A stretch of DNA of 64,000 nucleotides, from contig NC_092459.1 of the NCBI RefSeq assembly GCF_047495875.1, positions 21,251,795 to 21,315,794 of the forward strand. The letters run 5' to 3'. Below are positions 1 to 12,694 of the stretch, one piece after another (the stretch's first letter is position 1; every line of letters begins with the position of its first letter). Below the pieces are notes generated by a model. That model had not been told where the DNA came from and ran no database searches. It worked only from the letters and a program-made list of their open reading frames with translations. The stretch comes from Pithys albifrons albifrons (taxonomy: Eukaryota; Chordata; Aves; Passeriformes; Thamnophilidae). The position numbers and the translations under genes were made by a program.

Positions 1-3000
1 TGTGTTCCTTGTTTTCTTCAGATTGCTGGAAGGACTAGCTTGGTCTTCATTTGAATGGTATCATTTTATATTCTGGTCAGTTGAGTAGGTTGTATTGCTC
101 TGCCTCTCTACAGCAAGTGGTGCTGCTGTCTGTCAGCTACTTCAGGCTCCAAACAGCCCTGTCTCCTGTTTTATGGTACTTTATTGACAGCCTGCATTTT
201 TTACTGGCCTCAGATAGTTTTAGTGTCATCATCATAACACTCATATTTTTCTGCTTATCAGTGTTGCTGGAATTGCATCGTGTCTGGCTCCACAGTCCAT
301 CTGGAATCAAACTGGTCATTGATCTAATATTGCAGTTTATCAGTGTTACTTGGATTACATTGCAGATGACTCTGTATACCAGCTGGAATTGAATTGGTCA
401 TTAATATAATGGCATTATTGCAAAAGTGGCAGTTGAATTGTTGTATCCTTATGCAATTTCTGTGCACTGAATGTCTTTATATATGCTAGAGTCAGATTGC
501 AGATACCTTCTTCAGTGAAGATCTCTGTCTGCTCAACCACTGCTTGTATTTTCCTTTTTGCTTTCATTTCAGAAGTCACTTTAGGACAAAAAATGGTTTT
601 GATCAAAACCTTAAGGTCATGACTCAAACCCAAGACATTTTTCTGCTTCTTCTTCTCATGTTATTTCCCAATGTAACTGTGATTAAGTGATTTTTCACAC
701 TTAAAATCTCCTTTGTTTCATCTAATATTAATCAATCAAAAGTGACCTGCTAAAATAAAATTTTAGAACTTGCTGTCAGGGGAAAGGGATATGCCTTTTT
801 ACAAAGTTGTTAATCCCACTTATCTTTGATTTAAATTGAAATGATTCACACAGTAGAGGAACTTGTTTTCTCTACTAATTAGAGATGACCAATTTAGAGT
901 ATGCCTAATGTTTAGGTGGCTAAAATTGCATATATTGTTTCTATAGTTTCTTTCATTTAGCCTATAGGTTTATTGTAAATCCCTAACTGCTTTGGTTTGT
1001 TGCCAGACAGTTCAGTCTGTTCTGCTCTGCTCTGGCAAAGCATCCTCTATTGTTCAAGAATATCTTCTATCACCTGGAGTTTCTTGTCCCACAAGGGAAA
1101 AGCATTTTTTAAAAACAAGATGTTCTAGAGAGTTACCTGTGGATATCACAGGTCTAAGATATGTAATATAGCTCCACTGTTTTGGGCTTCTTGGTTTCAA
1201 GTAAAATCTTCCAACTCTGCAGTCTTGTTCTGTCTGTCATCAGTTTTTGTCCAATACCATCATCAACTGTGTCAGTATCCCTTTCAGTATTGCAGTTAAC
1301 AGTTTCTCATGTTTTTCTACTCCATCCCACTTCCCACATAAAGGGGCGTTGCCTTAGTTTTTCTGATTTTTATTCACTGCACTGAATTGTTTACTCATTA
1401 ATGCATGGTATTCTCCATACAATTTTGGCTTTTCTTCAAACTCAGGTTATGACATTCTCTTTCCTTGCTCTGCCTTGTCTGTTTGCTTATCTTAACATCC
1501 TGGTGAGAATATCAGGATAACTAGTTCTACCATGCTCCTGAAGATGAACCAGTGACTTTTCAAGACAAAGCATTGGAGAACAGTTTAAAATGCAGCTGCC
1601 TTTGGAGCCATGTATTTTCTGCTTCCTCTATCCCCCATGATCACTCAGGTATAGCCTTTCTTGCCCTTATGGGTAAGCAAAGGCTCTGGCATTCTGCTCT
1701 GTGCTGTGAGAGAAGAGAAATACAAGTCTAGTAATCTTTCAAACCATTTGTAGTATGTTCATGTGGCAAGAATATACAGCATGAAACTAAGGCTGAACAT
1801 GGATTTATTCTGCGTAGTTTCTTCTCAGAAACAAAGCCTTATCAAAATGACTTTAAATAGCCAATTAGTCCAATGGACTAGAATTTGTTTTTCCAAATGA
1901 AATGGCAATTCTCTTTCCTTAAATTTTTATGTGCGTAATTTCTTCTACAAAAGGAATTCAGAAACAAGAAAGGAAATTAACTACAGTTTTCTGCTCTGTC
2001 TTGTTAAAGTAGTTGAAATAATGCATTATTTGCATATCTAGACAATTTTTTTACATCATCTCAATATCTCAGGCCATCTCGTCAGCTGACAAAACAGTGT
2101 CTTCTGGGAATGATACTGAATCTTTAAAAAAATATGGTGCTGCCTTAAATAAAAGTTAAAATTATTAACTTTAATTCTTTACATTTTAATATTTTTGTCT
2201 GTAGTTTTTTTTAAGTTTGTTGCTGTCCTCAAGGAAAATGTTCTAATAATTAACAGTTCACACTGACTTTTCCTGCTTCTTTGAATGCTTTTCTAACTTT
2301 TCAAAAGTGTATTATTGGCTAGTATAAATTTTGGTATTAGCCAGACAGGGAGAAATATTTCTCTTGGTCTCTGATGCCTCATCTGGTTTTAGTTTTCTAT
2401 TTATTTTTCACTGTTCATTAAAAAGTGTTATTTAGGTGCACTATGTAAAGCCTTTCCAGTACACCAATGGATATGGTAATCACTGTCTGGAATCCATAGG
2501 AAAAAAAAAAGACAAAACAGGTAACATTCTCCATTTGTCTTTTTTGGTTGTTTTTAAACAATACCTTTAATTTGTCTTCAATTATAATAAACATTTTATA
2601 CTAGAGTATTCACGGCTATGCTATCAAACACAAAAGCTTCAGAAGGGTAAAGAGGATACTTGCACTTGTGTCTCAAGAGTAGACTTCCTATTACTAAAGT
2701 GGGTAAACAGGACTTGAATCAATATGAAAATAATTAGAGTCTTGCTAGAGTTGTTTCCTCAAGTAGGAGACAAGGTAACAGGTGATCTTGTGAAAAGATG
2801 GTACCACTGTGGAACAGTAAGAATGAAATACTGCTCCAATAATGGTAAAGTTAAAACTCTCAAAACCCACAGTGGCTTGAAGATATAAATTTTTAAACAA
2901 GTTGATAACTGTTCCAGAAATTAATATGGTCTAGTCTACACTGGGAGTTGGAAAAAAGTATAATTTCTGATATATTTGGTCTCTGTCATCAAAGATGATT

Positions 3001-3366
3001 CTGACAGCTGAAATTCTCTTGCAGTAATTGCAATAACTCAGCACAGAGGTGGGAACTATCACCTCTACTCTGTCATCAGAAAAAGATAGGAGAAATCAGC
3101 CTGGGTGCTTTGAAATCCATCAATAGGCCATGCAGATTGCTTCAAAGTACAGGTGGAACTCAAGACAAGACCCTCACAAAAAGTTATGTGAGTCTGTTCT
3201 GACTGTAGTTTTCTCATTGTGTTTTGCTGCAAATCACCCTCTGCCCTGTAAAAGAGGACTGCAGAAGGACAGGAAGAAAGGCAGGGTTTCTTTTGGAAAC
3301 CTGAAAGGTAATCAGGGGACCTGAAGAACTGCAGTGCCTCCCTCCTCACCTGAGTAAGTGGCAGAG
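1..3366. other. Unique AT-rich DNA, no gene seen
   Basis: No coding or repeat signature was recognised. Reading frames are short and show no domain. Several pyrimidine-rich runs and TAAT-containing stretches occur, but nothing is specific enough to call. Confidence 0.5.
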
Positions 3367-3370
3367 TAAA

Positions 3371-3401
<31 letters not shown>

Positions 3402-3482
3402 CAAAACAAAAAAAAAAAAAACAAAACAAAAAAAAACCCAAAAACTAAAACAAACAAACGAACAAAAAAAAAAAAAAAAAAG
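3367..3482. repeat. (AAAAC)n / A-rich simple repeat
   Basis: About 116 bases made of tandem AAAAC units that grade into pure A runs. It could be the expanded A-tail of an old retroposed copy or a simple slippage repeat. On the minus strand it encodes a phenylalanine/leucine-rich frame that is an artefact of the repeat. Confidence 0.9.
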
Positions 3483-3499
3483 ATAACAACCCCCGAAAT

Positions 3500-4140
3500 G
3501 GTAGATTCCTCCTGGAGCAGTTATATTTATGGATAGTGTCAGTGTCCCACCTCAGCTGGCTGTGAGATGAATTCTCAGTCTTCTCCCAGCGAGGCAGAGA
3601 TGAATGGTGACCACTCACGTGAACCTTTTCTCTCTCTCTTTGTCCTTTGTCCCAAACAAAGAAGGAAAAAAAACCTGGAAGTAGAGGGATGATGATAGTT
3701 CCCAGGAAACCAGCTGTGACTCCTCTCTCTCAGCAGGGTGGGCAGCCATGACACTGCGGGTGACGGTGAAGCCGGGGCGGTGACGGGGCTTGCATTGCCG
3801 AACCAGAGATGGGGGGGGAGGAAGCAAAGAGCAGAGTCAGAAAAGCAGCTATCACCAGCAACCAAGCAGTGGCTCCTTTTCTGCCACTGCCAAAGAACCC
3901 TCCCCCCAAAAAAAAAAAAAAGTCAAACCAGCACACATGAAACAAAGAAAGAAAAGCCTCCCCCCACACCCTCAGGTGCTGGGGTTCTGTTTTTCTCATC
4001 CCCACCCCACCATTAAGCTTGAATCTGAAAGTTGTTAGTTATCTTTTGTCCTCACTCCTGGGACTCCAAGCCTAAGCCTTTTGTGTTGGTATGGTGAGAA
4101 AAATTCTCTGAGGGGGCATCCTCCCAGGCACCACCTTCCT
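3500..4140. other. GC-elevated block, unclassified (possible LTR remnant)
   Basis: Base composition rises sharply compared with the flanking AT-rich DNA, with a small cluster of CpGs near 3760-3800, a G run near 3810 and an A run near 3907. Overlapping frames on both strands (for example 3575-3865 minus and 3738-4016 plus) are typical of GC-rich non-coding DNA. No termini, target duplication or family signature could be fixed. It may be an old LTR or a small CpG-containing regulatory block. Confidence 0.3.
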
Positions 4141-5926
4141 GTGTTTGAAACTTTAACAGCCATGCAGATACTAAAATAAAACAGGCAAAGCTAAGCATCT
4201 TTGGAGATGACTTTGAAAGGTAACTGCAAAAAGGAATTTACTTGTTTGTTGATGAGTTGCATGAAGTTGCCACTCAGACAATGTCTTGGACCACATGCCT
4301 AGGACACTTCTTTATCAGCACAATTTATAGAAAGAAAATTAAAGAAACAATTCATTCCAATGGAAATTCTTGATCTGGTGGACCTCCATGAAGTTCTTCG
4401 AAGGCACCTGTTTTGCTTTGAGTGTTCCACACTGTTACTTTAGAGCCATTTTTTGAAACTGAAATAAATTAACATTGGCATATGAACAGCTTGGGAAACA
4501 ACAACAAACCAAATGAAAAAGAATAAGGTAGTCTGCTATTTGAAAAGAAAAAAATTATCAAGAAATCCATTTGCAGAAGTAAAAGCATTAAAGGCAGCAA
4601 AATAATCAGACTAATGGAAAAAAAAATCAGATGAATGTAGTATTAGTGGAAGATGAGGATGTAATTCACAAGTAAGATGAAATTGTTAAGAGAGTGGATC
4701 AATATACATAAACATTAACATCACAAAGTAGGCTAACCTCAAAATATTGGATATACCAAGAGAAACAGGAAACAGTCCTCCAACAGAAGATGGAGTTAGC
4801 AGAGCCAAAAGAGGGTATTGTTAATGAGAAGACATAGTTGAAAACAAAATCCATGTTACTGTGAAAAGCACTAAGTTACAACAGATTTTTTTTTCTTTTT
4901 TGTTCTTAAGGCACAAATTTTGGCCTTTTGTTCTAAGATGAAAGCCCTTTGTGGTCACAGAAAGGAGCTATGGTGTCATCATTCCGTTCAAACCAGTAAA
5001 CTGAGAGCAACCCGCTAGTTACTCTTAATTCTCTCTAACTCTCTGTGTAAAACATCCATGGTGAGATAGGATGGCTGGGGTACTGCTCTGTACCCATGGT
5101 GGGGTCCTGCACATTTGTCTTTGCTGTGGGGGCATGAGATTTCACAGGCAGGGAAAAACAGTTTGTGATATTGAGAGAAAAGTTTCCATACTCAGGCCAT
5201 TTACACAGATCAGGAAAACAAATAGCTGTGGAAAATGTTAACTGTGTGAAAGAAACCTGTAATGAGTCAGCTCATTTGTCACTTCAATGTTTAAGACATC
5301 ATTTGTATCATCTGAATGTTTCAATGGGTGATTAATCAGGATGCTTATACCCGTTCTTTGCTTCAGACATGGGACAAGGGGGCACAGATTCAAAGTTTAG
5401 TGTATACTGGATCCATTTTCTTAGCTATGTATTGAGCAAATATGTGACTATATATTAGATTATACTATAATCTTTTTTTCGGTACATTTCAGACAAACTG
5501 AAAAAACAGAAGAGTCAAGTTTTGACAAAGTCCAGAATTAAATTAGTAGCCTTGGAGAAGCCTGGTGACTGATGCTCTTAAAATAAATCACTGAAATAAA
5601 TCTAAATTTCTGTTCTGTAGGATTGCAATACTCTTGTGTTCAGAGTAGGATTGGCACTGAGTGCTCACTGTTGATGTCACTGAAGGCTGTGAGTGCTCAG
5701 TTTACTGTCTGGCACCACTGTGAACACAGTCCTCACTACAAATTGATGCTGTGAGGACTTAATGATTTCTTTTCATGACCAGAGAACTTCACCCCACTGT
5801 CACTGTACCAGTAATTCACACTCGCTTCAAAACTAGCCCAGCAAGGAGTCCCACCTCTATATGTATCTATATGGTACAATTATTCTGTACATGTTGTCAT
5901 ATTATTTCCATATAAAGACTGACTCA
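4141..5926. other. Unique AT-rich DNA, no gene seen
   Basis: No feature recognised: no repeat family, no sustained reading frame, no RNA gene. Confidence 0.45.
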
Positions 5927-5985
5927 TAGAATGTCCTGAGTTGGAAGGGACTGACAAGGGCCATTGAGTCCAACTCCTATTGTTT
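5927..5985 (-). mobile_element. CR1 LINE, 3'-terminal fragment
   Basis: This short stretch reads like the reverse complement of the conserved last ~60 bases of CR1: a TCATAGAATG-like tail followed by a GTTGGAAGGGAC block and GAGTCCAACTCC. The 3' end lies at about 5927, so the element is on the minus strand. It is 5'-truncated to about 60 bp, as is usual for CR1 copies, and has no coding capacity. Confidence 0.75.
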
Positions 5986-6645
5986 TTATTTATTGATTGA
6001 ATTTATTAGATTAGATTGAGGAAAAAAATGTAGGGCAGAATGGAAATATCCTGAAGAATTAATTACCTATTCCATAACATTACACTGAATATAGTCCCTT
6101 TGGTCACTCACTTCCATTATTTACGTCTCCCTGCCTGGTGATAAAGGAGACTGTATAGAGTTTTTGCCTGTCTTTTGGTTTCATAAGACATTATGTCTAC
6201 TATGTCTATTTTCATTGGAATTTCTGATTGCTGTGTGCATTGAAAAATATTTGCTTTAATAAATTTCTGTACAATAAGTGTATCTCTTTCTAAAGTCTTA
6301 ATTTAAATTTTATACTGTAAGAAGTTTTAGCTGTGGATGATATAATAAAGAAATAGATTATCTGAGGTGTCATAAGTGATCACTTAGGTAATTTCTTAGG
6401 TGGGGAAGCCCAGGAACTATATTCTCTGAAGATAACACTATACTGAATGGAGAAGGCTCTAAAATGTGTTCTCCAGGATTTGAGGGACAAATGAAGTGAA
6501 AGCCACAATGTTTTACTGTATTGAACTTGATGAGAAGAATTAATATAAAACAAAACTAGTGGGGTGCCATAATTCGTTTGCCCTAAAGCAGTTAATAATT
6601 AAGGTTCCATGTGATTTTTTTCTTCCTCTTTAGAGAGAAAGGATT

Positions 6646-7075
6646 TGTTATGGGTTTAGCCAAGTAGGCCAAGAAGTTAGGCTCCAAAGTTCAGATTAGG
6701 CCTGAAATTGTCAGATGACTTGAGCTGGGCCGAGCTAGCTAACAGGTGACTTCTTCCAGCCAATAATATTGTATTCCATACCATACTACATCATCTCAAA
6801 GGGTGTAAAATCCAGTGTGTGGGAGTGGCTTAGTCAGTTCTGCCGTGGCCGAGGTACAAGCCGGACGTGACCCAGCTTTTGTCTTGAAGCAGGCCTTGCT
6901 CTGCCCCTGCTGCCTCTGCTTGCATTTTGTTTGCATTCAGGGAAGTAGAAACATTTTTGTTGTTACTTTTTCTGTTTCTTGCTATGTGTCTCTTAGAGTA
7001 CTTACAGATCTAGTGTAATAGACTTTGCTTTGTATTAATTGGGGAGTGGGAAGTTATGCCTTGTTATAACTGGCA
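6646..7075 (+). mobile_element. Probable ERVL-type solo LTR
   Basis: The segment opens with TGTTATGGGTTTAGCC, which fits the start of avian class III LTRs, and carries a block around 6770-6800 (ATTCCATACC-ATA-CTACATCAT) that resembles the matching block of the ERVL-type LTR at 55.15-55.20 kb. No clear AATAAA or exact 3' terminus was found. The end is placed at a CA near 7075, and no convincing target duplication was seen. The 67-codon frame inside (6815-7018) is not considered coding. The boundary and family assignment are tentative. Confidence 0.5.
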
Positions 7076-8917
7076 GTAATAGCTTGCAAGTTCTTTCCCA
7101 GAATTGGATGAATTTGTATAAGCAGGGCTTTTTCTTTACCCAGTGAGTTTGTGTTCTTACATTTTTCTATATGGACCCTCAAATCAAAAATAATTTAGGG
7201 AATAAATCAGTGAATGCTTTTATTGTTTTGTAACCTAAACTGACAACAACAACAGTTCAGGTGGCATTATATCCTAAGCATGAATACTTTGAATGAAAGC
7301 TAAGAGCTTAAATAACCTTTGTGTTGTGAAAATGACGCTTCAAATCTTTTCTATGGAATATCATATTTCCTGTGGCATTCTGACTTTAAATTTGTTATAA
7401 GAATGAAAAGGAGTTAATGTAATGCCTAGTGAGAGAAATAAATTAGAGAAATAAAAATTGATTAATTATTTCATATGAAGATATTTCTTTTTAGCTCACT
7501 GATATCTGAAAGAAACTGCTCTATTTATTGGGCTGTTTAAATACTTCAGGACAGTATGATATCATCCAATTTCTTATTATGTCAATTAAGTAGGATAGGC
7601 ATGAAATACAAAAACAAAGGTTAACCGAAGGAAGATATTGTGACTTATTTTGAGCTACTAATTTAATCAATTTTAGGTAGCTGTAGAAAAATTAAATATA
7701 TGCAATAAAGATTCTTCTAAGCTAAAAGAGATAAGAATAAAAATTATCAGTAAAGTTCATCAAAACATTTTTTTTCTTTTTCTGTTTCTACTACTGTGGA
7801 GATGGAAAAACTATGAAGAAAATGGCAAAACCTAGCAACATATTTAATGATGAATACAGAAGCCTACTGATGCACCTAGTTGAGTATATTTGGCTTATAA
7901 GAGCTTAAAGGCACGTCTGGCTTTGCCCAGTCTAGGGATGGATAGCCTCCTGGAGATCTTAATTACTGTCGGCAAGAACAAAGGACTGGATCAACTCTAT
8001 AAAGTACTTCTGTACTTGCTGAGTTAATGGGTGACAGGAAAGGGCAGAACGTGCAGAAAATTGAGTGAAAAATTACTGTGATTTAGGGAGCATGAAAAGC
8101 AATAGCTAACCATGAGGAATCAGGTTGAAATTGTGAAGGTTAGAAAAGAAATCCTTCAGTTTTTCACCACTTTGGTCTCATCCTCAGAATGTAAATAGTC
8201 AGAAGCTTGAGCCTGTTATACAAGAAACACTAGCAAACTCATGCAAATTCCTCAAAGTCATAGAGGAAATCAGAAACAGATAGTTTAGATGATGAAAATA
8301 AAATGTTTTGACTACAATCTGTGCTGTATTTCTTTTAGCTATTCTACTGTCTATGTACAGGTTGATACTGTTATATATATTTGTCCAAGGTCTCTATTGT
8401 TTATTTCCATTGTTTTATTTTTTTACTCGTTCTTTCAGAGAGGAAACCCAAACAAGCAGTAATGACCTTGTTCTATAAGTGTTTCAGGATATTTTTGCCA
8501 AGAGACACATTATCAACATTATAGACTACAGCAGTGAATGGGGAAACTTCTCTCAGTCAGCTCAAAACAGCTGTAATTCTGCTGATGGTTGAAATGAAAA
8601 AAAACCACACAAGTTTGCAAAAGACTTTAGAGAAACATTAAAGTCAGAGAGGGGAGAATGGGATAACTTGAAAGTCATCATCCTAAGGATCAATTGATGT
8701 GAATTTCTCTGAAGACTCAAAAGGAGTCGTGCGAGCATTATGTGTTTTCTGTACATGGGAAAGCTTTTCTTTTCTTTTCTGAGATACAAGCAGGCTTTCT
8801 AGTTTTACATATTTATTGATTTAATGGCCTGCAAGTACTGGTTCAAAATTAACAACTTGATGAAAATCTGATGTCTATGTTCAAAATGGTAAACTTCAGT
8901 TTAGGTTTTTAGTTTTG
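7076..8917. other. Unique AT-rich DNA, no gene seen
   Basis: Nothing recognisable apart from short A/T-rich runs. The 75-codon minus-strand frame at 8562-8789 shows no domain. Confidence 0.45.
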
Positions 8918-8972
8918 TTTTGTTTGTTTTGGGGTTTTGTTTGGTTTTTGTTGTTTTGGTTTTTTTTTTAGA
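8918..8972. repeat. (TTTTG)n-like simple repeat
   Basis: An imperfect T-rich tract with repeated TTTTG/TTTGG units. It may be the reverse complement of an A-rich retroposon tail or plain slippage. Confidence 0.75.
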
Positions 8973-9675
8973 GAATATTCAAGCTCTTGAATCTCTCTTG
9001 TCAACCAGAATGCAAGACTGACTTGCAAGAATCCTCTCTGAAGTAGGTCAGAAAACAATGATCCAATGTCCAGGTTTGCTGGAACACACTTGGTAGTTCG
9101 TAAGTGCTATGGAAAATATTACTGAAAGAATGTTGTGCAGACGCAAATGAATCTGAAGTAAAAGATATGAGAAAAGCGCTAGTGGTGACAAGTTTGTGGT
9201 CCAGATTTGCAACTACTGGCAAAGCAGACTTTTACAATGGCTCTGATCTCATAAAAACCACTAATACAAGTTGTCCTCCTCCTGAAAATCAAGAAAAGTG
9301 CTCTAAGCTGTGTGTGGTGTAGATGGAAATTTCATTAAGAAATCTGGAAGTTTAAGAGCACAATCCATGTGACAAGTAGAATCTGTCTAATAATATTTAC
9401 AACCCTAATTGCCCACCTTTCAACCACTTGGAGAAGCTTGTCATTTGAGTAACTTTTTTTATCAAACAGTTCTCTGCAAGAATGTGATTTTTTGTGGGAA
9501 ACCATGTGCTAGTCTGCACTGATTCAACAGTCCCTGTGTGGACACCTACTGCAGTTCCAACTCAAAGGCAACCTCACCAGTCACAGTATCCTTAAATTTC
9601 TCATCATATATGCATAGCAGCTGATTTAACACTAAAGATTGGAGATTATATTGGTTGATTTCCTACGAAAAATAA

Positions 9676-10213
9676 TATGGTCAGCAGGACTAAGGAATTG
9701 ACTGTACCTCTGTACTTGGCACTGGTGAGGCCTCGCTTCAAATCCTGTGTCTAGTTTTGGGCCCCTCAGAAGAAGAAAGATATTGTGCTGGAATATGTAT
9801 GGAGAAGGGCAAAAAAGCTGGTGAGGGATCTGGAGCACCAGTCTTGTGAGAAATGGCTGAGGGATCTCTGGGTGGGACGAAAGGAGGCTCAAGGAGGGCT
9901 TATCACTCTCCACAACTACCTGAAAGAAGTTTGTAACCAGGTGGGGCCACCTCTTCTCTCAGTTAACTAGTGACAGGACAAAAGGAAATGGCCTCAAGAT
10001 GCACAAAGGGAGGTTCAGGTTGGACATTTCCTCACTCAAAGCATGGTCAGGCACTGGAACAGGGTGCCCAGAAAGGTTGGTGGAGGCATCATCCCTGGAA
10101 GTGTTCAAGAAATGACTGGATGTGGTATTTAGTGCTATGGTTTAATTGACAGTGGTCAAACATTGGACTGTGTGAGTTTTGAGGTCTTCTCAAACCTAAA
10201 TGATTTTATGATT
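9676..10213 (+). mobile_element. CR1 LINE, 3' portion
   Basis: About 540 bases match the last part of the CR1 reverse transcriptase gene and its 3' UTR. Landmarks are the 'GTGAGGCCTCGCTTCAAATC...TTTTGGGCCCCTCAGAAGA' neighbourhood near 9724-9775, the 'GACAGGACAAAAGGAAATGG' block near 9972 and 'GCACTGGAACAGGGTGCCCA' near 10051. The 3' end is a degraded TGATTTTATGATTATATTGAT-like tail near 10200. The two short frames at 9632-9970 are remnants or antisense of this element. It is 5'-truncated and carries stops, so it cannot move on its own. Confidence 0.85.
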
Positions 10214-11712
10214 ATATTGATCTCAATCAATTTTTTCTTTCTTACTCATATATGTTCAAATGAATTAAAAAAAAAATAAGGAAAACCTCTATTTGAGTGT
10301 TACAAATAGATAATAGAGTTGGTAAAAAGTATTTTGTGTATTCCCCCAAGACAGGTTTCGCCACAGTAGTTTTCATACCTTGTGTCAGCATGATACATGC
10401 ACAACGACTGGGGAGATGCTGTCAATTCCTATGCTTAAGAAGATTCAACTGACACATCTGAAGCATAAGGAAACTTAAACACCTGCTCAAAGGTGGGAAA
10501 AATCAAAGGAAAATCAATGCAACACTTTGTTTTGCACTTTCAGCTCTGGAGACAGTGTGTATTATTCAGAAAAAAAAAAAACCAAAACCAAGAACAAAGC
10601 AAAAAGAAAACCAAAGAAAAAAAAAGTGAAGAAACTCCTCTGACCCACAAAGCTAAAGAGAGCATCTTGAGCAAAATAAGTAAAAATATGGATGCAAATT
10701 ACTGTTTTTCTGATGCTGAGGCAATTGTAAATGGAGTGACATTAAAGAAACATAATACAGTGATGTTGAATCTTTTCTGCTCATCTTTGGAGACAAATCT
10801 CATATATCTAGTTCTAAAATATTTCAGCAAAGCTGTTTGGAGATGGGTTTTTTGTCTTGAAGTGCAAAGTGCTGCTGTGAGACAAAATTCAGATATCAAA
10901 GATTTGAAAAAGATTTGTCATTTCATGCAAACTGTTTGTGAAAATATATCTCTACACAACAAAATGTGTGGCAAGATGTCATACACTACGTAAAATACAA
11001 ACAGCAACCTCTTCCAAAGCTTTGTAGCCTGGTACTGTATGCCTAATCAGTGTATCCTACACTATAAGTATTGCAAATTCTTTTGGTATTGTTTAGAAAA
11101 AAAAATCTATGATGTAACAGATTTCAGTAAAAAATTGGTAAATTCCATTGTTTATTTTAATAAACTTTTTCTTCTAACAACTTTATTTTGAGGTTGACTT
11201 ATATAAATATGTATTAAAACCGTAATTAAACCTCAGGTTTTTTTCTTCACAAGATTTGCAGCTAGACTTTTAGATAGAGAACACCAAATGATATAAGGAA
11301 CTATGAAAACTAAGGGAAAATTATCAGTAACAATAAACGTCAGCAGGAACAGCCCCAGTCAAAGTCAATTTTAATGTCAATTTTTATTAAAGCTAAAGCT
11401 GAATGTTAGATCTGACTGACAACTTCTATTATCAGTTCTAAAAATTCACATAATTTCATTTGATAGTCACCAGTATGGAAAATAATGCATACTATATTCT
11501 TTCTTGTGTCTGAAATGCCATTCAAGGAGGTTCCAGAAATAAGAGGTAGGTAACTGTCTGACTCCCCTGTGTGGCCTACGTGCCAGAGTCACACTCTCCC
11601 TCTGGCATAAATGTATTACAAACCTGAATGAAGACATGTTCAAAAGTGTGAAATTATTGTGTCATTCAATTCATAGTTGGAGAAATAGCAAAAGATAAGG
11701 TTGAACAATGAG
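10214..11712. other. Unique AT-rich DNA; one 166-codon frame judged non-coding
   Basis: Contains an A-rich run near 10568-10625. The 166-codon frame at 10493-10993 crosses this run, which produces its lysine-rich section. The remainder shows no recognisable domain, signal peptide or strong start context, so I read it as chance. Confidence 0.4.
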
Positions 11713-11718
11713 TTGCCC

Positions 11719-12049
11719 TGTAACCAGGGGAGACGGGTTTTTGGACCTGAGACGACTCCACAGGAGTTAGCAGCAAGAGGCCACTTTATTCATACGCACA
11801 CACACTTATATACATCTTTAAGACTGTAACCTTCCACAGGTGATGACACTTTGGCACTGATTATTGGCTAATAATGCTGTTTACATTGCAAAGCCTCTCA
11901 TAATTGGCTGACCATGCACATCTGCTGAGAAAGTTGGCAGCAGCCTCTGATCTCATTAATTAGTTCTTAAGGCTACAGCACACTGATTTACATAGGCAAG
12001 TTCAGCATACAGCTTTACCCTTAGGTCAAACATCATATGAATTCCAACA
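11719..12049 (-). mobile_element. Solo LTR, class II (ERVK-like), 331 bp
   Basis: The element has TG...CA termini (plus-strand ends TGTAACCAGG and ATTCCAACA) and is flanked by a perfect 6-bp direct repeat TTGCCC at 11713-11718 and 12050-12055. A 6-bp duplication is typical of class II (ERVK/alpha-beta-like) integrases. On the minus strand it starts TGTTGGAATTC, has an AATAAA polyadenylation signal at about 11785-11790 (TTTATT on the plus strand), and ends with a short U5. No internal retroviral genes lie beside it, so it is a solo LTR left by recombination. The intact duplication suggests a fairly recent insertion. Confidence 0.88.
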
Positions 12050-12297
12050 TTGCCCATAGTCACATATGAAGGTGCAGACAAGTTCTCTGGAAAAAAAAAC
12101 CAAACCAGAACTGATGCAATGCAGCAATGTAATTGCTCAGGATTTCTTATGACTGTTTTGTACTCTACTTATCAGTGCTATCACCAAAATATACAGGAGA
12201 AGTATTTGGTGCTGCAGTGTGTTTATGTCTTCAGATTTTTATATATATTTATAGATTTTAATATAGCTGTATAGTTTCTCACACTTAACGTAGCAGA

Positions 12298-12694
12298 TGA
12301 CGGTTACTAAACCCCCTTCTCACAGTTTGTGCCAAATTCAGGAATATCTGTTTAACGTTATTTTCAAAGAAAAAGATTTTAGCAAGGACATTTTGTTTGG
12401 GGCACATGCACCTGAAAGATATATTGTAGTAAAAGCAAGATAGAAGGCCAAAAACACTTGGGGAAGCCCAAAAGGCCAGACTCAAGAACAGCCCCGGGGG
12501 TGGACAGTTTTCAGGTTGGATGTATCCATTAGATATGATAATTAATTAGGGTTATAAATTTGTAAAAATCTCATATTGTATCATGCATTTATATATTTTA
12601 TTGTACCTTAAAGCTCTTTCATTAAAGGACCTGCTCTCTATTTTCTCTATATTAATATTTTCTGGAAAGTTCTTTTCTTTCATTTTGGGCAACA
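12298..12694 (+). mobile_element. Possible LTR remnant (ERV class uncertain)
   Basis: The right part resembles an R-U5 region: an ATTAAA signal near 12623, then GGACCTGCTCTCTATTTTCTC, ending in a run that finishes GGGCAACA near 12694. No matching 5' terminus, primer binding site or target duplication could be fixed. The left boundary is arbitrary. It may instead be ordinary unique sequence. Confidence 0.25.

Noticed and set aside
3065..3457. 130-codon minus frame beginning with a Phe-rich hydrophobic stretch resembling a membrane segment
   Set aside because: The hydrophobic stretch is the translated (AAAAC)n repeat read on the opposite strand.
9736..9750. TTCAAATCC string resembling a tRNA B box
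   Set aside because: It is part of the CR1 element, and no tRNA fold or A box is present at the right distance.
10493..10993. 166-codon open frame starting next to an A-rich run
   Set aside because: The lysine-rich part is the A-run itself, the rest shows no domain, and no splice or promoter context supports it.
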